64,000 bases of DNA from G963663775 sp963663775 (GTDB lineage Bacteria; Bacillota; Clostridia; Oscillospirales; Butyricicoccaceae). This document shows, piece after piece, positions 27,839 to 36,542 of this stretch. The stretch is from contig OY760624.1 in NCBI GenBank assembly GCA_963663775.1, forward strand, positions 2,356,001 to 2,420,000, written 5' to 3'. Every line of letters starts with the position of its first letter. Position 1 is the first letter of the stretch. A program made the translations under genes and the position numbers. The notes beneath the pieces were generated by a model, which did no database searches, was not told the origin of the DNA, and saw nothing but the letters and a program-made list of their open reading frames with translations.

Positions 27839-29965
27839 ATGTGGACAGCACAGCAGAAAAGCTTACAGCGCAAAAAAAATTCCGCGCTGCCAAAAGCAAC
27901 ATCTATTGAGAGCATACCAGTTGAGTCGATTCAGCGTTCCATGGGAAACCAAGGGCTGACAGAATATTTGTTTTCTTCCTTTCAAGTGTCTGACCCAAAG
28001 GATGCAAGTGAGCAGGAAGCGGAGCAAGTGGCGGATTCTGTGATGGCAAAAGAGCCAATTTCCGACCTTGATGCCCCCATACAACGGCGCACGGAAGCGG
28101 GAGAGGTGCAGCGTGCAGAAGAGAGCCGTGCATCGCAAGAGCAGGCTTCTTTTGCGTCATCTTCTGCCTCTGACATGCCGGCTGAGGTACAGGGCAGGAT
28201 GGAAAGTGCCTTTGGACGGTCTTTCGGAGAGGTACATCTGCACCATGATGCAAGCGCCGACACATTGAGCCGTAGTCTGCATGCAGATGCGTTTACTAAG
28301 GGCAATGATATTTATTTTCGGCAGGATGCCTATAATATGTCTTCTGAGCAGGGACAGCATTTGCTGGCACATGAATTGGCACATGTTGCACAGAATGACG
28401 GCGGGTTGCATCGTGCACCGCCTACGCAAGGGCAGCCACCAGCTACGCCAACGCAGGGGCAAGCCCCCCCCACACAAACACCATCCCAGCAACCCACACA
28501 AACGCCCTTGGAGGCGAGTGCTAATCAGTTACAGAAACTGGCAGAAGATGAACTGTTTTGCAAATTTGTGGAGCTTATACAAAAAAACAAAGCGGTGATT
28601 CGTGCGGCGGCAAACCTAGACCCAACAAAAGCAGACCAAAAAGTTGCGGTGGAAGGCAGCAGTACACTCGATAAGATTGCAGACGGCATTGACTATGCGG
28701 ATGGTTTGGTGGGGTTAGGCGGGGATATTACAGGACTGACCTCCGATATACCCGATTCCAAAAAAACAGAGCAAGAATTGCAAGACGACGATTCTTCGCC
28801 AAGCACGCAGGACAAAATCGGCGCAGCAACCGACTCGTTTTCTGCAGCGATGTCGGTTGCATCCACCGGCATTGATACATATCAAAAGTTTTCGGACCAT
28901 TCGGAACAGAAGGATAAACGCAGTCAGTTGGGGCTTGCGGCGGAAGGCATGTCCGCAAAAGACAAATGGGAAATTGCAGGAAACGTGCTAGGAAGTGCAG
29001 GCAGTATCGTTGGGGCTGGTGCAAGTATTTCATCGGCTGCGGGCGGTGACGAAACAAAGACGGCGAAAGCTGGTCTTGCCGGAGATTCGCTGTCGATGGT
29101 TTCGGATATTATTGGAATTGGCACGGGCAGTGCGGATGTGCATGAAGCCCGCACCAAGAATAATAAGGCGCGTGCACAAATTATCACCTTGCTGAAAAAA
29201 GCGGCGGATTATGAAAAAAGTGACCCGGAGAAGCTGGCAAAGATTCAAGCACTGGAAGCGCAGGTTTCCTCCGACAAAGATGAAAATGGAAATTTGAAAT
29301 TCAATCAATCTGTAGACACCTTGCTGACAGGTGACTTTTCAGAGAAAACCAAAAATGTCTTGAAGCGTGCTAAAATTCTGAACAGCACACGACAGGTCAG
29401 CCGTGAGCAAAAGAATGAAAAGGCTTGGGATTTGGGCGGCAGTGTTTTTGGAACGATTTCGGATGCGATTTCAATGACAAGCGATATTTTTGATTTCAAG
29501 AACAACAAAAAAATAAGTGCCATTTTTTCTGTTATTGGCGGCTTTGCCTCCATTGCGGGCGGTTTGTTCGATATGGGCAAAAAAATATATGATAAGCATG
29601 CAGAAAAGAAGCGTGAATCCGGAGCAGAAGCATATGCAAAGGGTGTTTTGACAAATTTGGCGGATAGCTTGGATAGCGCAAAAGCTGCTGTTACCGTCAG
29701 TGAACTCAAGCAAGAAACTACGCCATTAACCGATGAGCCCAAAATTGAATCCGGACAGATTTACAGCGACTGCTATATGAGCTTAGATGCCGGCAATGTA
29801 GATATGTTAGATTTTCTGCTGGCATTGCAGGGGGCAGGTGCTGCACAGGCAGCACAAGCGCAGCAATCCACAACGCAGTCACAGCAAACGCCACCCTCGC
29901 CCGCTCCGCCCACTCATGCCAAACAAATCAAGCAAGCCGTGATGACTGGCTATGTGAAGCACTAA
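27839..29965 (+). CDS. DUF4157 (eCIS core domain) protein, candidate injected cargo
   Basis: DUF4157 is the hallmark domain of proteins associated with extracellular CIS. Here it spans about residues 110-190 with FGRSFGEVHLHHD and the zinc-metalloprotease-type motif LLAHELAHVAQ. A Pro/Thr/Gln-rich linker (about 195-222) follows. The rest is a long region of hydrophobic Gly/Ala-rich helices alternating with charged segments (AGNVLGSAGSIVGAGASISS; VIGGFASIAGG), resembling pore-forming or membrane-interacting toxins, and ends in a Gln/Pro-rich tail. There is no signal peptide. The effector role and membrane activity are inferred. Confidence 0.75.
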   Translation: MWTAQQKSLQRKKNSALPKATSIESIPVESIQRSMGNQGLTEYLFSSFQVSDPKDASEQEAEQVADSVMAKEPISDLDAPIQRRTEAGEVQRAEESRASQEQASFASSSASDMPAEVQGRMESAFGRSFGEVHLHHDASADTLSRSLHADAFTKGNDIYFRQDAYNMSSEQGQHLLAHELAHVAQNDGGLHRAPPTQGQPPATPTQGQAPPTQTPSQQPTQTPLEASANQLQKLAEDELFCKFVELIQKNKAVIRAAANLDPTKADQKVAVEGSSTLDKIADGIDYADGLVGLGGDITGLTSDIPDSKKTEQELQDDDSSPSTQDKIGAATDSFSAAMSVASTGIDTYQKFSDHSEQKDKRSQLGLAAEGMSAKDKWEIAGNVLGSAGSIVGAGASISSAAGGDETKTAKAGLAGDSLSMVSDIIGIGTGSADVHEARTKNNKARAQIITLLKKAADYEKSDPEKLAKIQALEAQVSSDKDENGNLKFNQSVDTLLTGDFSEKTKNVLKRAKILNSTRQVSREQKNEKAWDLGGSVFGTISDAISMTSDIFDFKNNKKISAIFSVIGGFASIAGGLFDMGKKIYDKHAEKKRESGAEAYAKGVLTNLADSLDSAKAAVTVSELKQETTPLTDEPKIESGQIYSDCYMSLDAGNVDMLDFLLALQGAGAAQAAQAQQSTTQSQQTPPSPAPPTHAKQIKQAVMTGYVKH

Positions 29966-29988
29966 AGCGGTGAAAAAGGTGCGCAGCG

Positions 29989-30222
29989 TCAACCGCCGCA
30001 CACCTTACGGAGCACTTCCAGAGAGAGTGGCTCGCAGCCAATTTCGAGTGCCGGCGTATCGGCGGCATTCTGCTGCAAATGCTGTTCTTGCTTTTGTCGA
30101 ACCAAGATTTCATCAAAGGCGGAAATTGGGTTTTTTTCGGCATACCGCGCAAAATCTTCATCAGCAGAAATCGCTTCTCCAAGCAAATCTAATACATCGC
30201 TGAGGTCTGTTTTGAGAGCCAT
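29989..30222 (-). CDS. NHLP-like leader peptide ending exactly at Gly-Gly (core-less)
   Basis: A 77-residue protein on the opposite strand. AISADEDFARYAEKNPISAF resembles the DEeF...l..nP..Al part of nitrile-hydratase-like leader peptides, and the end LSLEVLRKVCGG matches the LSxEeLexVaGG processing site, but the stop codon follows the second Gly directly, so no core peptide exists. AGGAGG lies 8 bases before ATG and an extended -10 promoter precedes it, so it is a real gene. The adjacent HlyD, C39-ABC and ABC genes are of the NHLM export type that recognises such leaders. It may act as a whole small protein or docking ligand. Leader similarity is judged by eye. Confidence 0.65.
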   Translation of the reverse strand: MALKTDLSDVLDLLGEAISADEDFARYAEKNPISAFDEILVRQKQEQHLQQNAADTPALEIGCEPLSLEVLRKVCGG

Positions 30223-30253
30223 AAGTACGTTCCTCCTATCTTGTTATAGTTCC

Positions 30254-30262
30254 AGTATAGCA
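30254..30262 (-). promoter_or_regulatory. Extended -10 promoter for the leader-like gene
   Basis: On the minus strand TGCTATACT reads as an extended -10 (TGn then TATACT), about 31 bases before the ATG at 30222. The -35 region (TTTTCT) is poor, as is common for extended -10 promoters. This gives the peptide transcription independent of the + strand operon. Confidence 0.6.
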
Positions 30263-30304
30263 CGAAAAGGTGGGAAAGAAAATAGGACGAAAGGACATGG
30301 GAGA

Positions 30305-31444
30305 ATGACAGCATGGAATCGAAAATGTGCATATGTGCGATGGATTGCAGTGTTGTGTGCCATTTTACTGCTCAGTGGATGTGGTGCAGCTGCCCCCGCC
30401 AATCTGCAGATTCAATTGGCAATTACCGGCGACCAAGAAGTCTATGACTATGATGACAGCATCTTTCATGCGATTGATATGGCAGTGGAAGACTGCAATG
30501 ACCTGTATGCGACAGAAGGCTACCATGTTAGCTATCAGACCAGCGATGATGGCTCTGTGTATGATAAAGGGGTTACACAGGCTTCGGATTTTGCGAAAAA
30601 TCCGAACATCACAGCGATTTTAGGAACGCACAATTTTACCATTTTGGATATGGCGGCGGAAATTGCACAGCAGCAGAATAAATTGATGGTGACATTCAAT
30701 GGGTGCAATGACGGCGTGACACAAAAAGGCTACTCTATGGTGGTGAACAACGTGTTCGGTGCAGCGCAAAGTGGTGCAACGATGGCGAACTATGTCAACC
30801 AGACACCAGAGATTCAGCACATTGCCATCTATAACAGCTCGGTGGGCTATGAACGAGATTGGATGCAGGCATTTCATCGTGGACTTGCAAATGGTAGTGC
30901 ACAGGTGGTCGATTGCGTGGGAACGGCAACCAGCGCCAATGATTTTGCAGTTATGGCGGAGCGTTGGCGTGCATTGCAGGTGGACACGGTGTTGATTTTG
31001 GAATATTATGCAGCAGATGCATTTTATGCGGCAGAAACCTTACATCAAGTCCTGCCAAACCTTCGTCTTTTAGGGGATTCCTCCTTTGATTATGATGAAA
31101 TGCTGCAAGAGTCCAGCAATGTTGTAGAGGGTTTGGTCATTCCAGATGTTTTAATGTATGGCGAGGGCAATACGATTGATGCGTTTAATCAGCGATATTT
31201 AGAGAAATTTGGGAAATCGCCTAGCAGATGGGCGGCACATGCCTATGATACCGTGCGCATGATTGCAGATACGGCGGTAAAGATTGGAAGCACCGATTCC
31301 GTGAAAATTGCAGCGGCACTGCATCAAGAAGAAGGCTATCAAGGCGTTTGCGGGTTGGTAGCGTTTGATGACGGGGGACAACTGGTTGGCAGCCAGCAAC
31401 GACTGCTTGTTTGTAAAAACGGCAGATTTGTTGCACTGACATAG
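30305..31444 (+). CDS. Lipoprotein, type 1 periplasmic-binding fold (LivJ-like)
   Basis: A substrate-binding protein anchored outside the membrane. The signal peptide ends in a lipobox LLSG-C with lipidated Cys 26 when ATG 30305 is used; the longer frame from 30212 would bury the signal. The body has the two-lobed binding fold of branched-chain amino acid/urea binders (ITAILGTHNF, ALQVDTVLILEY, RWAAHAYDTVRMIADT). No matching LIV permease or ATPases are nearby. Instead HlyD and NHLM-type ABC genes follow, so it may sense a ligand for the export cassette. The ligand is unknown. Confidence 0.82.
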   Translation: MTAWNRKCAYVRWIAVLCAILLLSGCGAAAPANLQIQLAITGDQEVYDYDDSIFHAIDMAVEDCNDLYATEGYHVSYQTSDDGSVYDKGVTQASDFAKNPNITAILGTHNFTILDMAAEIAQQQNKLMVTFNGCNDGVTQKGYSMVVNNVFGAAQSGATMANYVNQTPEIQHIAIYNSSVGYERDWMQAFHRGLANGSAQVVDCVGTATSANDFAVMAERWRALQVDTVLILEYYAADAFYAAETLHQVLPNLRLLGDSSFDYDEMLQESSNVVEGLVIPDVLMYGEGNTIDAFNQRYLEKFGKSPSRWAAHAYDTVRMIADTAVKIGSTDSVKIAAALHQEEGYQGVCGLVAFDDGGQLVGSQQRLLVCKNGRFVALT

Positions 31445-31454
31445 GAGATTGACG

Positions 31455-32240
31455 ATGAAAGAACAGGGAATATCACGTGCCGAAGGGGCTATAATTACCA
31501 CAGTCAGAGTTCGCTCGTTTTTCCTTTTGGCGATTTTGCTGATTGTGTGCATGGTGAGTTGGTTGTTTTTTGGAACGGTGCGGCAGACCGTTGACATTTC
31601 CGGTATTGCATTTCCGCAAAGTGGTATTCGACGGGTTGTGGCGAAAGAAAACGGCAGTGTGCAGCAGGTTTTGTGCCAAGCGGGCGACTACGTAGAGCAA
31701 GGCGATTTGTTGGCGGTGATTCCGCAGGAGGAGCTGCTCAGCACCATGGAGGAATCCAATGTGACTGCAGATTTACTGACGCAATATGTGAGCAAATCTT
31801 TGGTGACAGCTCCGGTAAGCGGCGTTATCAGTGACCTTGCGGAAATTGGCGATGTTTTGCAGCAAGGCGATATGGTGGCGAAAATCATCACCGATGACCC
31901 GTATTCCAATCAAAGTGAAATTCGTGCCTATGTACCGGCAGATGTTGCAGCAACCTTGCAGCAAGGAATGACTGTGGAAGTATCCCGCCATACGGTTGCA
32001 AGAGAGTCAAGTGGTTATATGAGCGGATTTCTCAACCGTATTGGCACCCTGCCTGTGACAAAAGAGCAAATCAGCGAGGATTTGAGTGGTTTTGCAAACC
32101 CGGGAGAACCCGCAGAAAACCAGGGGCTGATAGAGGTTCGGGTCACTTTGGTGGACAGTCCGGAGATTGAAACCGGTACGATTTGTGATATGGTTGTCAT
32201 GCAGCAGGAGCGAAAACCGATACAAATCTTTGCGTCATAA
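31455..32240 (+). CDS. HlyD-type membrane fusion protein of an NHLM-like exporter
   Basis: Membrane-fusion subunit: one N-terminal helix (about residues 20-40), then a biotinyl-lipoyl-like domain (NGSVQQVLCQAGDYVEQGD and TAPVSGVISDLAEIGDVLQQGD halves) and a beta-barrel end (VPADVAATLQQGMTVEV). The order HlyD, C39-ABC, ABC is that of NHLM bacteriocin-type exporters. The coiled-coil hairpin between the lipoyl halves is almost absent (about 30 residues), so the subunit is short. The ATG at 31455 fits AGGAG; the TTG six bases earlier is too close. Confidence 0.8.
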   Translation: MKEQGISRAEGAIITTVRVRSFFLLAILLIVCMVSWLFFGTVRQTVDISGIAFPQSGIRRVVAKENGSVQQVLCQAGDYVEQGDLLAVIPQEELLSTMEESNVTADLLTQYVSKSLVTAPVSGVISDLAEIGDVLQQGDMVAKIITDDPYSNQSEIRAYVPADVAATLQQGMTVEVSRHTVARESSGYMSGFLNRIGTLPVTKEQISEDLSGFANPGEPAENQGLIEVRVTLVDSPEIETGTICDMVVMQQERKPIQIFAS

Positions 32241-32297
32241 ATCCTAGAGTGTGTTTTGAAACCCCGCACACACCCTAGCCGCTGGGAGGGAAACGAC

Positions 32298-34325
32298 ATG
32301 CACAAACGAAAAAAAGTGCCGCTGATACTGCAAGTGGAGCAGGGAGAAGGCGGAGCTGCTGCGTTGGCAATGATGCTGCAATATTGGGGAAAAACGATTG
32401 CTTTAGAACAGCTGATTTTGGACTGTGGTGCCGTGAATCGATTGACGAACGCTGCAGATTTGGTGCAAACCGCAACAAAATATGGGCTTTATGCAGCAGG
32501 GTATCAAGTGGGCTTGACACAATTGGAGGAATTGCCGCTCCCTGTCATTGCGCATTGGAAGCAGGCGCATTTTGTGGTGATTGCTGCACGCAAAAAGCAG
32601 GGGTATATAATCCATGACCCCGCCTGTGGGGCACGGTTTGTGTCATTTTCTGAAATGAAAGCTGCATTTTCGGGGGTTGTACTGCATATGCAGCCGGCAG
32701 AAACCTTTGTGGCGGATGCACAGATACATCCGCTGCGGTCGATAGTACAGCATATGGCTCGCTATTCTGCATCGGCAACAGGGAGCGTCATTTTGTGCAG
32801 TGTTTTGATTTGGATTTTGCATTTGGTCAATTCAGTATATATCCAATTGATGGTCAATCGATTTATGGAAAACACTGCGGCAGCGGCGGGTTTGCTGGCA
32901 GGCATGTTGGCGGTGCAGGCAGTCGCACAGTTGCTGTTATATAAATTGCAGCGTGTCATTTGCCATATGATAGCCGATGAAACCAGACTGCAATGGGAAA
33001 GCAAGCATGACCGTTCGGAAATACCGATTACCTTTTTGACCTTGCGCGGTGCGTATTTCATTGAAGATTTATTGGAGCGTGGTGCCAACGGTCTGCGTGT
33101 GTTGGCGGAAGAGATTGTGCCAAAAGCGTTGTCTATTTGCGGCGTAGTATTTTACGTGCTCTTAATGATAGGATACAGTTTGCCGCTGACAGGGTTGCTG
33201 GTTGGGCTGTTGTTTGTGTGGTGGTTGGTACGAAAAGTGGGAAATCCTGCGACAGACAGAGAGCGGTCCGATATGACAGCTGCAAAGGTTGTTGATGCGA
33301 CTATGCAGGCTTTGCAAGTGCCTGACATTGCGCAGACGGATGCGTATGGACAACGAAGAGCCGCATATTTTCATCGGTTTTTGAATCAAAAGAAACACGA
33401 AGTCTGTCAAACGGATATTGTTCTGTTTGTCGTCAGCTTGGTTCTGCTAAGCATTGGAAGCGTTGCAGGTATGACATATGGGATGGTGTCATTCCGCAAA
33501 ATGATGGCATTTTTGTATCTGGCAATCTTGGTGTTATATAGCATGGTACAAGCACAAGCATTGCGGCGGCGTACAGATACATTGGAAACCTTGCTTTTGC
33601 AATCCAATGCACTTTTCCCAACCAAAACCCCGCAGATTTTTGAAGAAGTCGCCGTTACAGGGGCGTTGGAATGGAAAAATGTATGCTATCGTCCCTATGA
33701 AACAGGTGCAGAACTGTTGCATCGAGTGAGTTTTCAGCTTTGGCAGGGCATCACAGCGGTGGTGGGGGATGGTCACCATTTATTTTCCGCATTGTGTATG
33801 GGACACAAGCGTATTACAGCAGGAACCATCTATTATGGAGATATTTCCTTGCGAAAATTGTCATTTGAGATGCTGGATGACACGGTCGTTTCTTTGGATG
33901 GAAACATTGCGCAGCCAGAGATGTCGATTGCGGCGTTTTTGTGCGGGCGTGCAACGAACCATACAGAAGAATCTTATTTGAAGCTTGCAAAAGACCTGGG
34001 ACTACACACCTTCGTTTTAGAAGCCGGCGGTTATCAAGCGAATCTTTCTACATTGTCCAGTGGTGCACAAATTTTGGCAAGCATCGAACGTGCCATATTG
34101 GCGCAGCCAAAGCTGTTGATTTTGGAGCAACTGCTGCAAAATTTAGATGAAACACAGGAGCAAATTGTATTGCAGGAAATACAAAAGCAGAAAATCAACT
34201 GCGTAATACTCACCAACCCCGACAGTCTGCCGGAGCAGGTGAATCGTGTGATAGAGCTGCAAAACGGAAATCTGGAATTTCATGGAACGTTGGATGAGTT
34301 CAGAGCAAAGGTGGGAGTCATTTGA
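32298..34325 (+). CDS. NHLM-type peptidase/ABC protein with degenerate C39 and ATPase sites
   Basis: A 675-residue protein with the layout of NHLM peptidase/ATP-binding exporters: C39 domain (1-130), about six membrane helices (155-425) and a nucleotide-binding domain (455-665). The C39 motif QxxxxECGxAxLxM aligns at residues 12-25, but the catalytic Cys is Gly18 (codon GGC); His91 and Asp107 remain. The ATPase part has GDGHHLFS where Walker A should be, LSSGAQ as signature, LLILEQ in place of LLLLDE, and no switch His. Peptide cleavage and normal ATP hydrolysis are therefore unlikely. ATG 32298 follows GGGAGGG. It overlaps the next ABC gene. Confidence 0.82.
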   Translation: MHKRKKVPLILQVEQGEGGAAALAMMLQYWGKTIALEQLILDCGAVNRLTNAADLVQTATKYGLYAAGYQVGLTQLEELPLPVIAHWKQAHFVVIAARKKQGYIIHDPACGARFVSFSEMKAAFSGVVLHMQPAETFVADAQIHPLRSIVQHMARYSASATGSVILCSVLIWILHLVNSVYIQLMVNRFMENTAAAAGLLAGMLAVQAVAQLLLYKLQRVICHMIADETRLQWESKHDRSEIPITFLTLRGAYFIEDLLERGANGLRVLAEEIVPKALSICGVVFYVLLMIGYSLPLTGLLVGLLFVWWLVRKVGNPATDRERSDMTAAKVVDATMQALQVPDIAQTDAYGQRRAAYFHRFLNQKKHEVCQTDIVLFVVSLVLLSIGSVAGMTYGMVSFRKMMAFLYLAILVLYSMVQAQALRRRTDTLETLLLQSNALFPTKTPQIFEEVAVTGALEWKNVCYRPYETGAELLHRVSFQLWQGITAVVGDGHHLFSALCMGHKRITAGTIYYGDISLRKLSFEMLDDTVVSLDGNIAQPEMSIAAFLCGRATNHTEESYLKLAKDLGLHTFVLEAGGYQANLSTLSSGAQILASIERAILAQPKLLILEQLLQNLDETQEQIVLQEIQKQKINCVILTNPDSLPEQVNRVIELQNGNLEFHGTLDEFRAKVGVI

Positions 34326-36046
34326 AGAAATTGAAAGGGCGCACAATCCGGAAAATTGCAGCGAAAATGACTTCAGATTCTGCGCTGGAAAATCTATTAT
34401 CTATTATGGGGGAAGCACCTGTAAAAATTCCGCAGGAATACACCGATGCAGAATGGCAATTGTCATATGCTGCCAGCCAAACTGGTATCTCTGTGATAGA
34501 AATTGAATTGGGACTACATTGGCAAGAGCATTTGACCGGCTATTATTTGGTGGCGGCTGAGCAGGGATTGACCGCTTTGATTCCATATGGCATCGGGAAA
34601 TATATCTTTTATGACCAAGGGTTGCAGCGATTTCAGTATGTAGACCGTAATACGGAAGCGCAGTTTCGCAAACAGACGTGGGAAATTACACCTTCTCTGA
34701 TAAAAAATGTGACACCATTTGCATTCGTAAGAAATTTCTTAAAACAGCAAGCACAAGCGGAACTGCCATGGATGCTGTTAATGACGGCGATTTTATGGGT
34801 GTGCAGCATTATACTGCCGCATTTGGGTTGGGACACGCTGTGGAATGTTGTGCCATCCGGAAAACATTTTTTTGCATATGTGCTGCAGTTTGGGGGCGTA
34901 GTTCTCTGTGGAGGACTTGCAGCGGTGCAATGTTGCAAGCTTTTGCGTCGTGTATGGGAAAAAGCGGATGCGCAATATGCGACGGCACTGATGCAGCGAT
35001 TTTTGCAGAGAGATACGCACGATAACAAAAAAACAACAGCAATTGGTCAATTTATTTGTGCAGAAAACTGCAAAATCGTATTACAAAGCACGGCATGGAT
35101 ATGGTTTGCGTCAAGCTTTGGAATTGTGGCACTGGTCAGTACCACATATCGCATATCGATGTTGCAGCTGTTTGCGATAGCAGGGCTGTTCGTCATCGGA
35201 TATGCACAAATGCTGCGAAAAAAAACACCTGCACGGGAAGAGGCTGTATTGGCATCCCGCATAGAAGCGCAGGCATTTCTGTGTCAAATGGAAATAGCAA
35301 AGAATTTGCCACGGGTAGATGCGTTGCCTTCTCGGCAAAAACAGGCAGCAACCAGCACATTTGGATATTTATCCGCACTATCAACTGCTTTTTTAGCAAT
35401 CGTTTTCCTGCAAGGCATGCAGGCTGGCATGCGTCCGGCAATGTTGGTGGCATATGGATTGCGTGCCGCTCCCAGTTTGTTCTGTATCTTGCGGTTGACG
35501 GCGTCGTTACCGGCGTTCATACAGATGCAATACGGGGCAAAAACAGTTCTTACGGATGTTGCAGAGGAACTGGAGCGTGACCCTCGCCCTGCGATGCTGC
35601 ACTGTGACGGTTCGCTCATGCTAGAACGAGTACATGCCGCAAATTTACAAGAAATATCACTTCAGGTGTATCCAGGTGAAAAAATAGGGGTTTATGGTTC
35701 TGTGAGCAGCGGAAAAACCACTTTTTTGAAAATTTTAGCTGGAATCATCCCCATACAGTTTGGTGCGATTTATTCCAGTGGAAGAGATTGTGCACAGGTG
35801 CAAGGGCAAAGCCGACGACGATTTATTCGCTTTCTGCAAAAAGCAGATGTGGTACAAATTGCATCTGCCGAGCGTTCAAACACAGCAATCTTATTGCTCG
35901 ACCAAGTCTGTGATGCAGATACCGCAAAGTGTGCGCTTGCTTTTCCAGGCACTTGTATTCTGACTGCCCCACGGAAACAATGGTTGAAGGGCTGTGACCG
36001 TGTTTTTCGGTTGGAAAACGGACAGCTCATGCAGGAAGGGTGGTAG
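34322..36046 (+). CDS. NHLM-type second ABC protein with truncated nucleotide-binding domain
   Basis: Partner of the preceding gene: an N-terminal soluble region (1-145), membrane helices (about 148-205, 252-300, 345-400) and a C-terminal nucleotide-binding domain of only about 140 residues. Walker A is intact (GSVSSGKTT, 459-467), but the helical subdomain with the LSGGQ signature is missing, Walker B ends in LLLDQ with the catalytic Glu replaced by Gln528, and the switch His is Pro550. It may bind ATP but should hydrolyse it poorly. It starts with TTG overlapping the upstream stop; GGTGGGAG precedes it. At 574 residues it is shorter than usual NHLM ABC2 proteins. Confidence 0.78.
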   Translation: MKKLKGRTIRKIAAKMTSDSALENLLSIMGEAPVKIPQEYTDAEWQLSYAASQTGISVIEIELGLHWQEHLTGYYLVAAEQGLTALIPYGIGKYIFYDQGLQRFQYVDRNTEAQFRKQTWEITPSLIKNVTPFAFVRNFLKQQAQAELPWMLLMTAILWVCSIILPHLGWDTLWNVVPSGKHFFAYVLQFGGVVLCGGLAAVQCCKLLRRVWEKADAQYATALMQRFLQRDTHDNKKTTAIGQFICAENCKIVLQSTAWIWFASSFGIVALVSTTYRISMLQLFAIAGLFVIGYAQMLRKKTPAREEAVLASRIEAQAFLCQMEIAKNLPRVDALPSRQKQAATSTFGYLSALSTAFLAIVFLQGMQAGMRPAMLVAYGLRAAPSLFCILRLTASLPAFIQMQYGAKTVLTDVAEELERDPRPAMLHCDGSLMLERVHAANLQEISLQVYPGEKIGVYGSVSSGKTTFLKILAGIIPIQFGAIYSSGRDCAQVQGQSRRRFIRFLQKADVVQIASAERSNTAILLLDQVCDADTAKCALAFPGTCILTAPRKQWLKGCDRVFRLENGQLMQEGW

Positions 36047-36050
36047 TGCA

Positions 36051-36542
36051 ATGGCAGAGCAGCAGCATCACCAGCGGATAGAACGACCTCACCACAAACG
36101 GCAGTATAATGAAAAGGCAGGCGACCGTTTGGTTGTCTCGCAAATGACAGATGCCCGATATGTTCCATATTTGCAAGGGTTGGATACCCATATGCCGGAA
36201 AAAGTACGCCACAAAGAAGTATCGGCAACAGACAAGCCCATGCGTGCAGTGCGCCAAACCAACGATGCAGAGCAAGGAAAATCCTTAAAAAAAATGGATG
36301 ATATCGAAATGGATACTGGCAATGTTGAGGTTGGATATGAAACGGGGAAGCATCGGATGCATTTGGCATTGTACAGAACCAACGCACTGAGCAGGAGCGC
36401 ACGGTCACCAAAAGCGCCGCATCCTTTCGCCGTGTGGATAACAGCGATAGATTTTACAGCGATGATGAGCAGTTTTATAAAGGTGCCATTGACTTGGAAT
36501 GCGATACCGGAAAAACGATGTCGCAAATCCTGCGTCAATTAG
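36051..36542 (+). CDS. N-terminal part of a frameshifted CIS-locus gene (unknown function)
   Basis: I do not recognise this protein. It starts at ATG 36051 behind GAAGGGTGG and is hydrophilic, rich in His, Gln, Arg and Lys. Up to about residue 99 it looks like normal coding sequence (NVEVGYETG); afterwards it becomes Ser/Arg/Pro-rich nonsense while the -1 frame carries good protein (EASDAFGIVQNQR). The switch point lies between 36341 and about 36360, near a GGGG run. Together with the next entry it would make one charged protein of about 300 residues. Either a -1 ribosomal shift, a recent mutation or a sequencing error explains it. Confidence 0.5.
   Translation: MAEQQHHQRIERPHHKRQYNEKAGDRLVVSQMTDARYVPYLQGLDTHMPEKVRHKEVSATDKPMRAVRQTNDAEQGKSLKKMDDIEMDTGNVEVGYETGKHRMHLALYRTNALSRSARSPKAPHPFAVWITAIDFTAMMSSFIKVPLTWNAIPEKRCRKSCVN

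Noticed and set aside
30212..30304. Longer lipoprotein frame starting at 30212
   Set aside because: It would place 31 extra residues before the signal peptide and overlap the leader gene on the other strand; ATG 30305 gives a proper lipobox signal.
32243..32279. Hairpin between hlyD and the C39-ABC gene
   Set aside because: Stem of CTAG plus GTGTG with an internal bulge and no T tract; too weak to call a terminator.
36287..36294. A8 run as the slip site for the frameshifted gene at 36051
   Set aside because: A -1 shift there meets TGA at 36299 within three codons, so the switch must lie after 36341.
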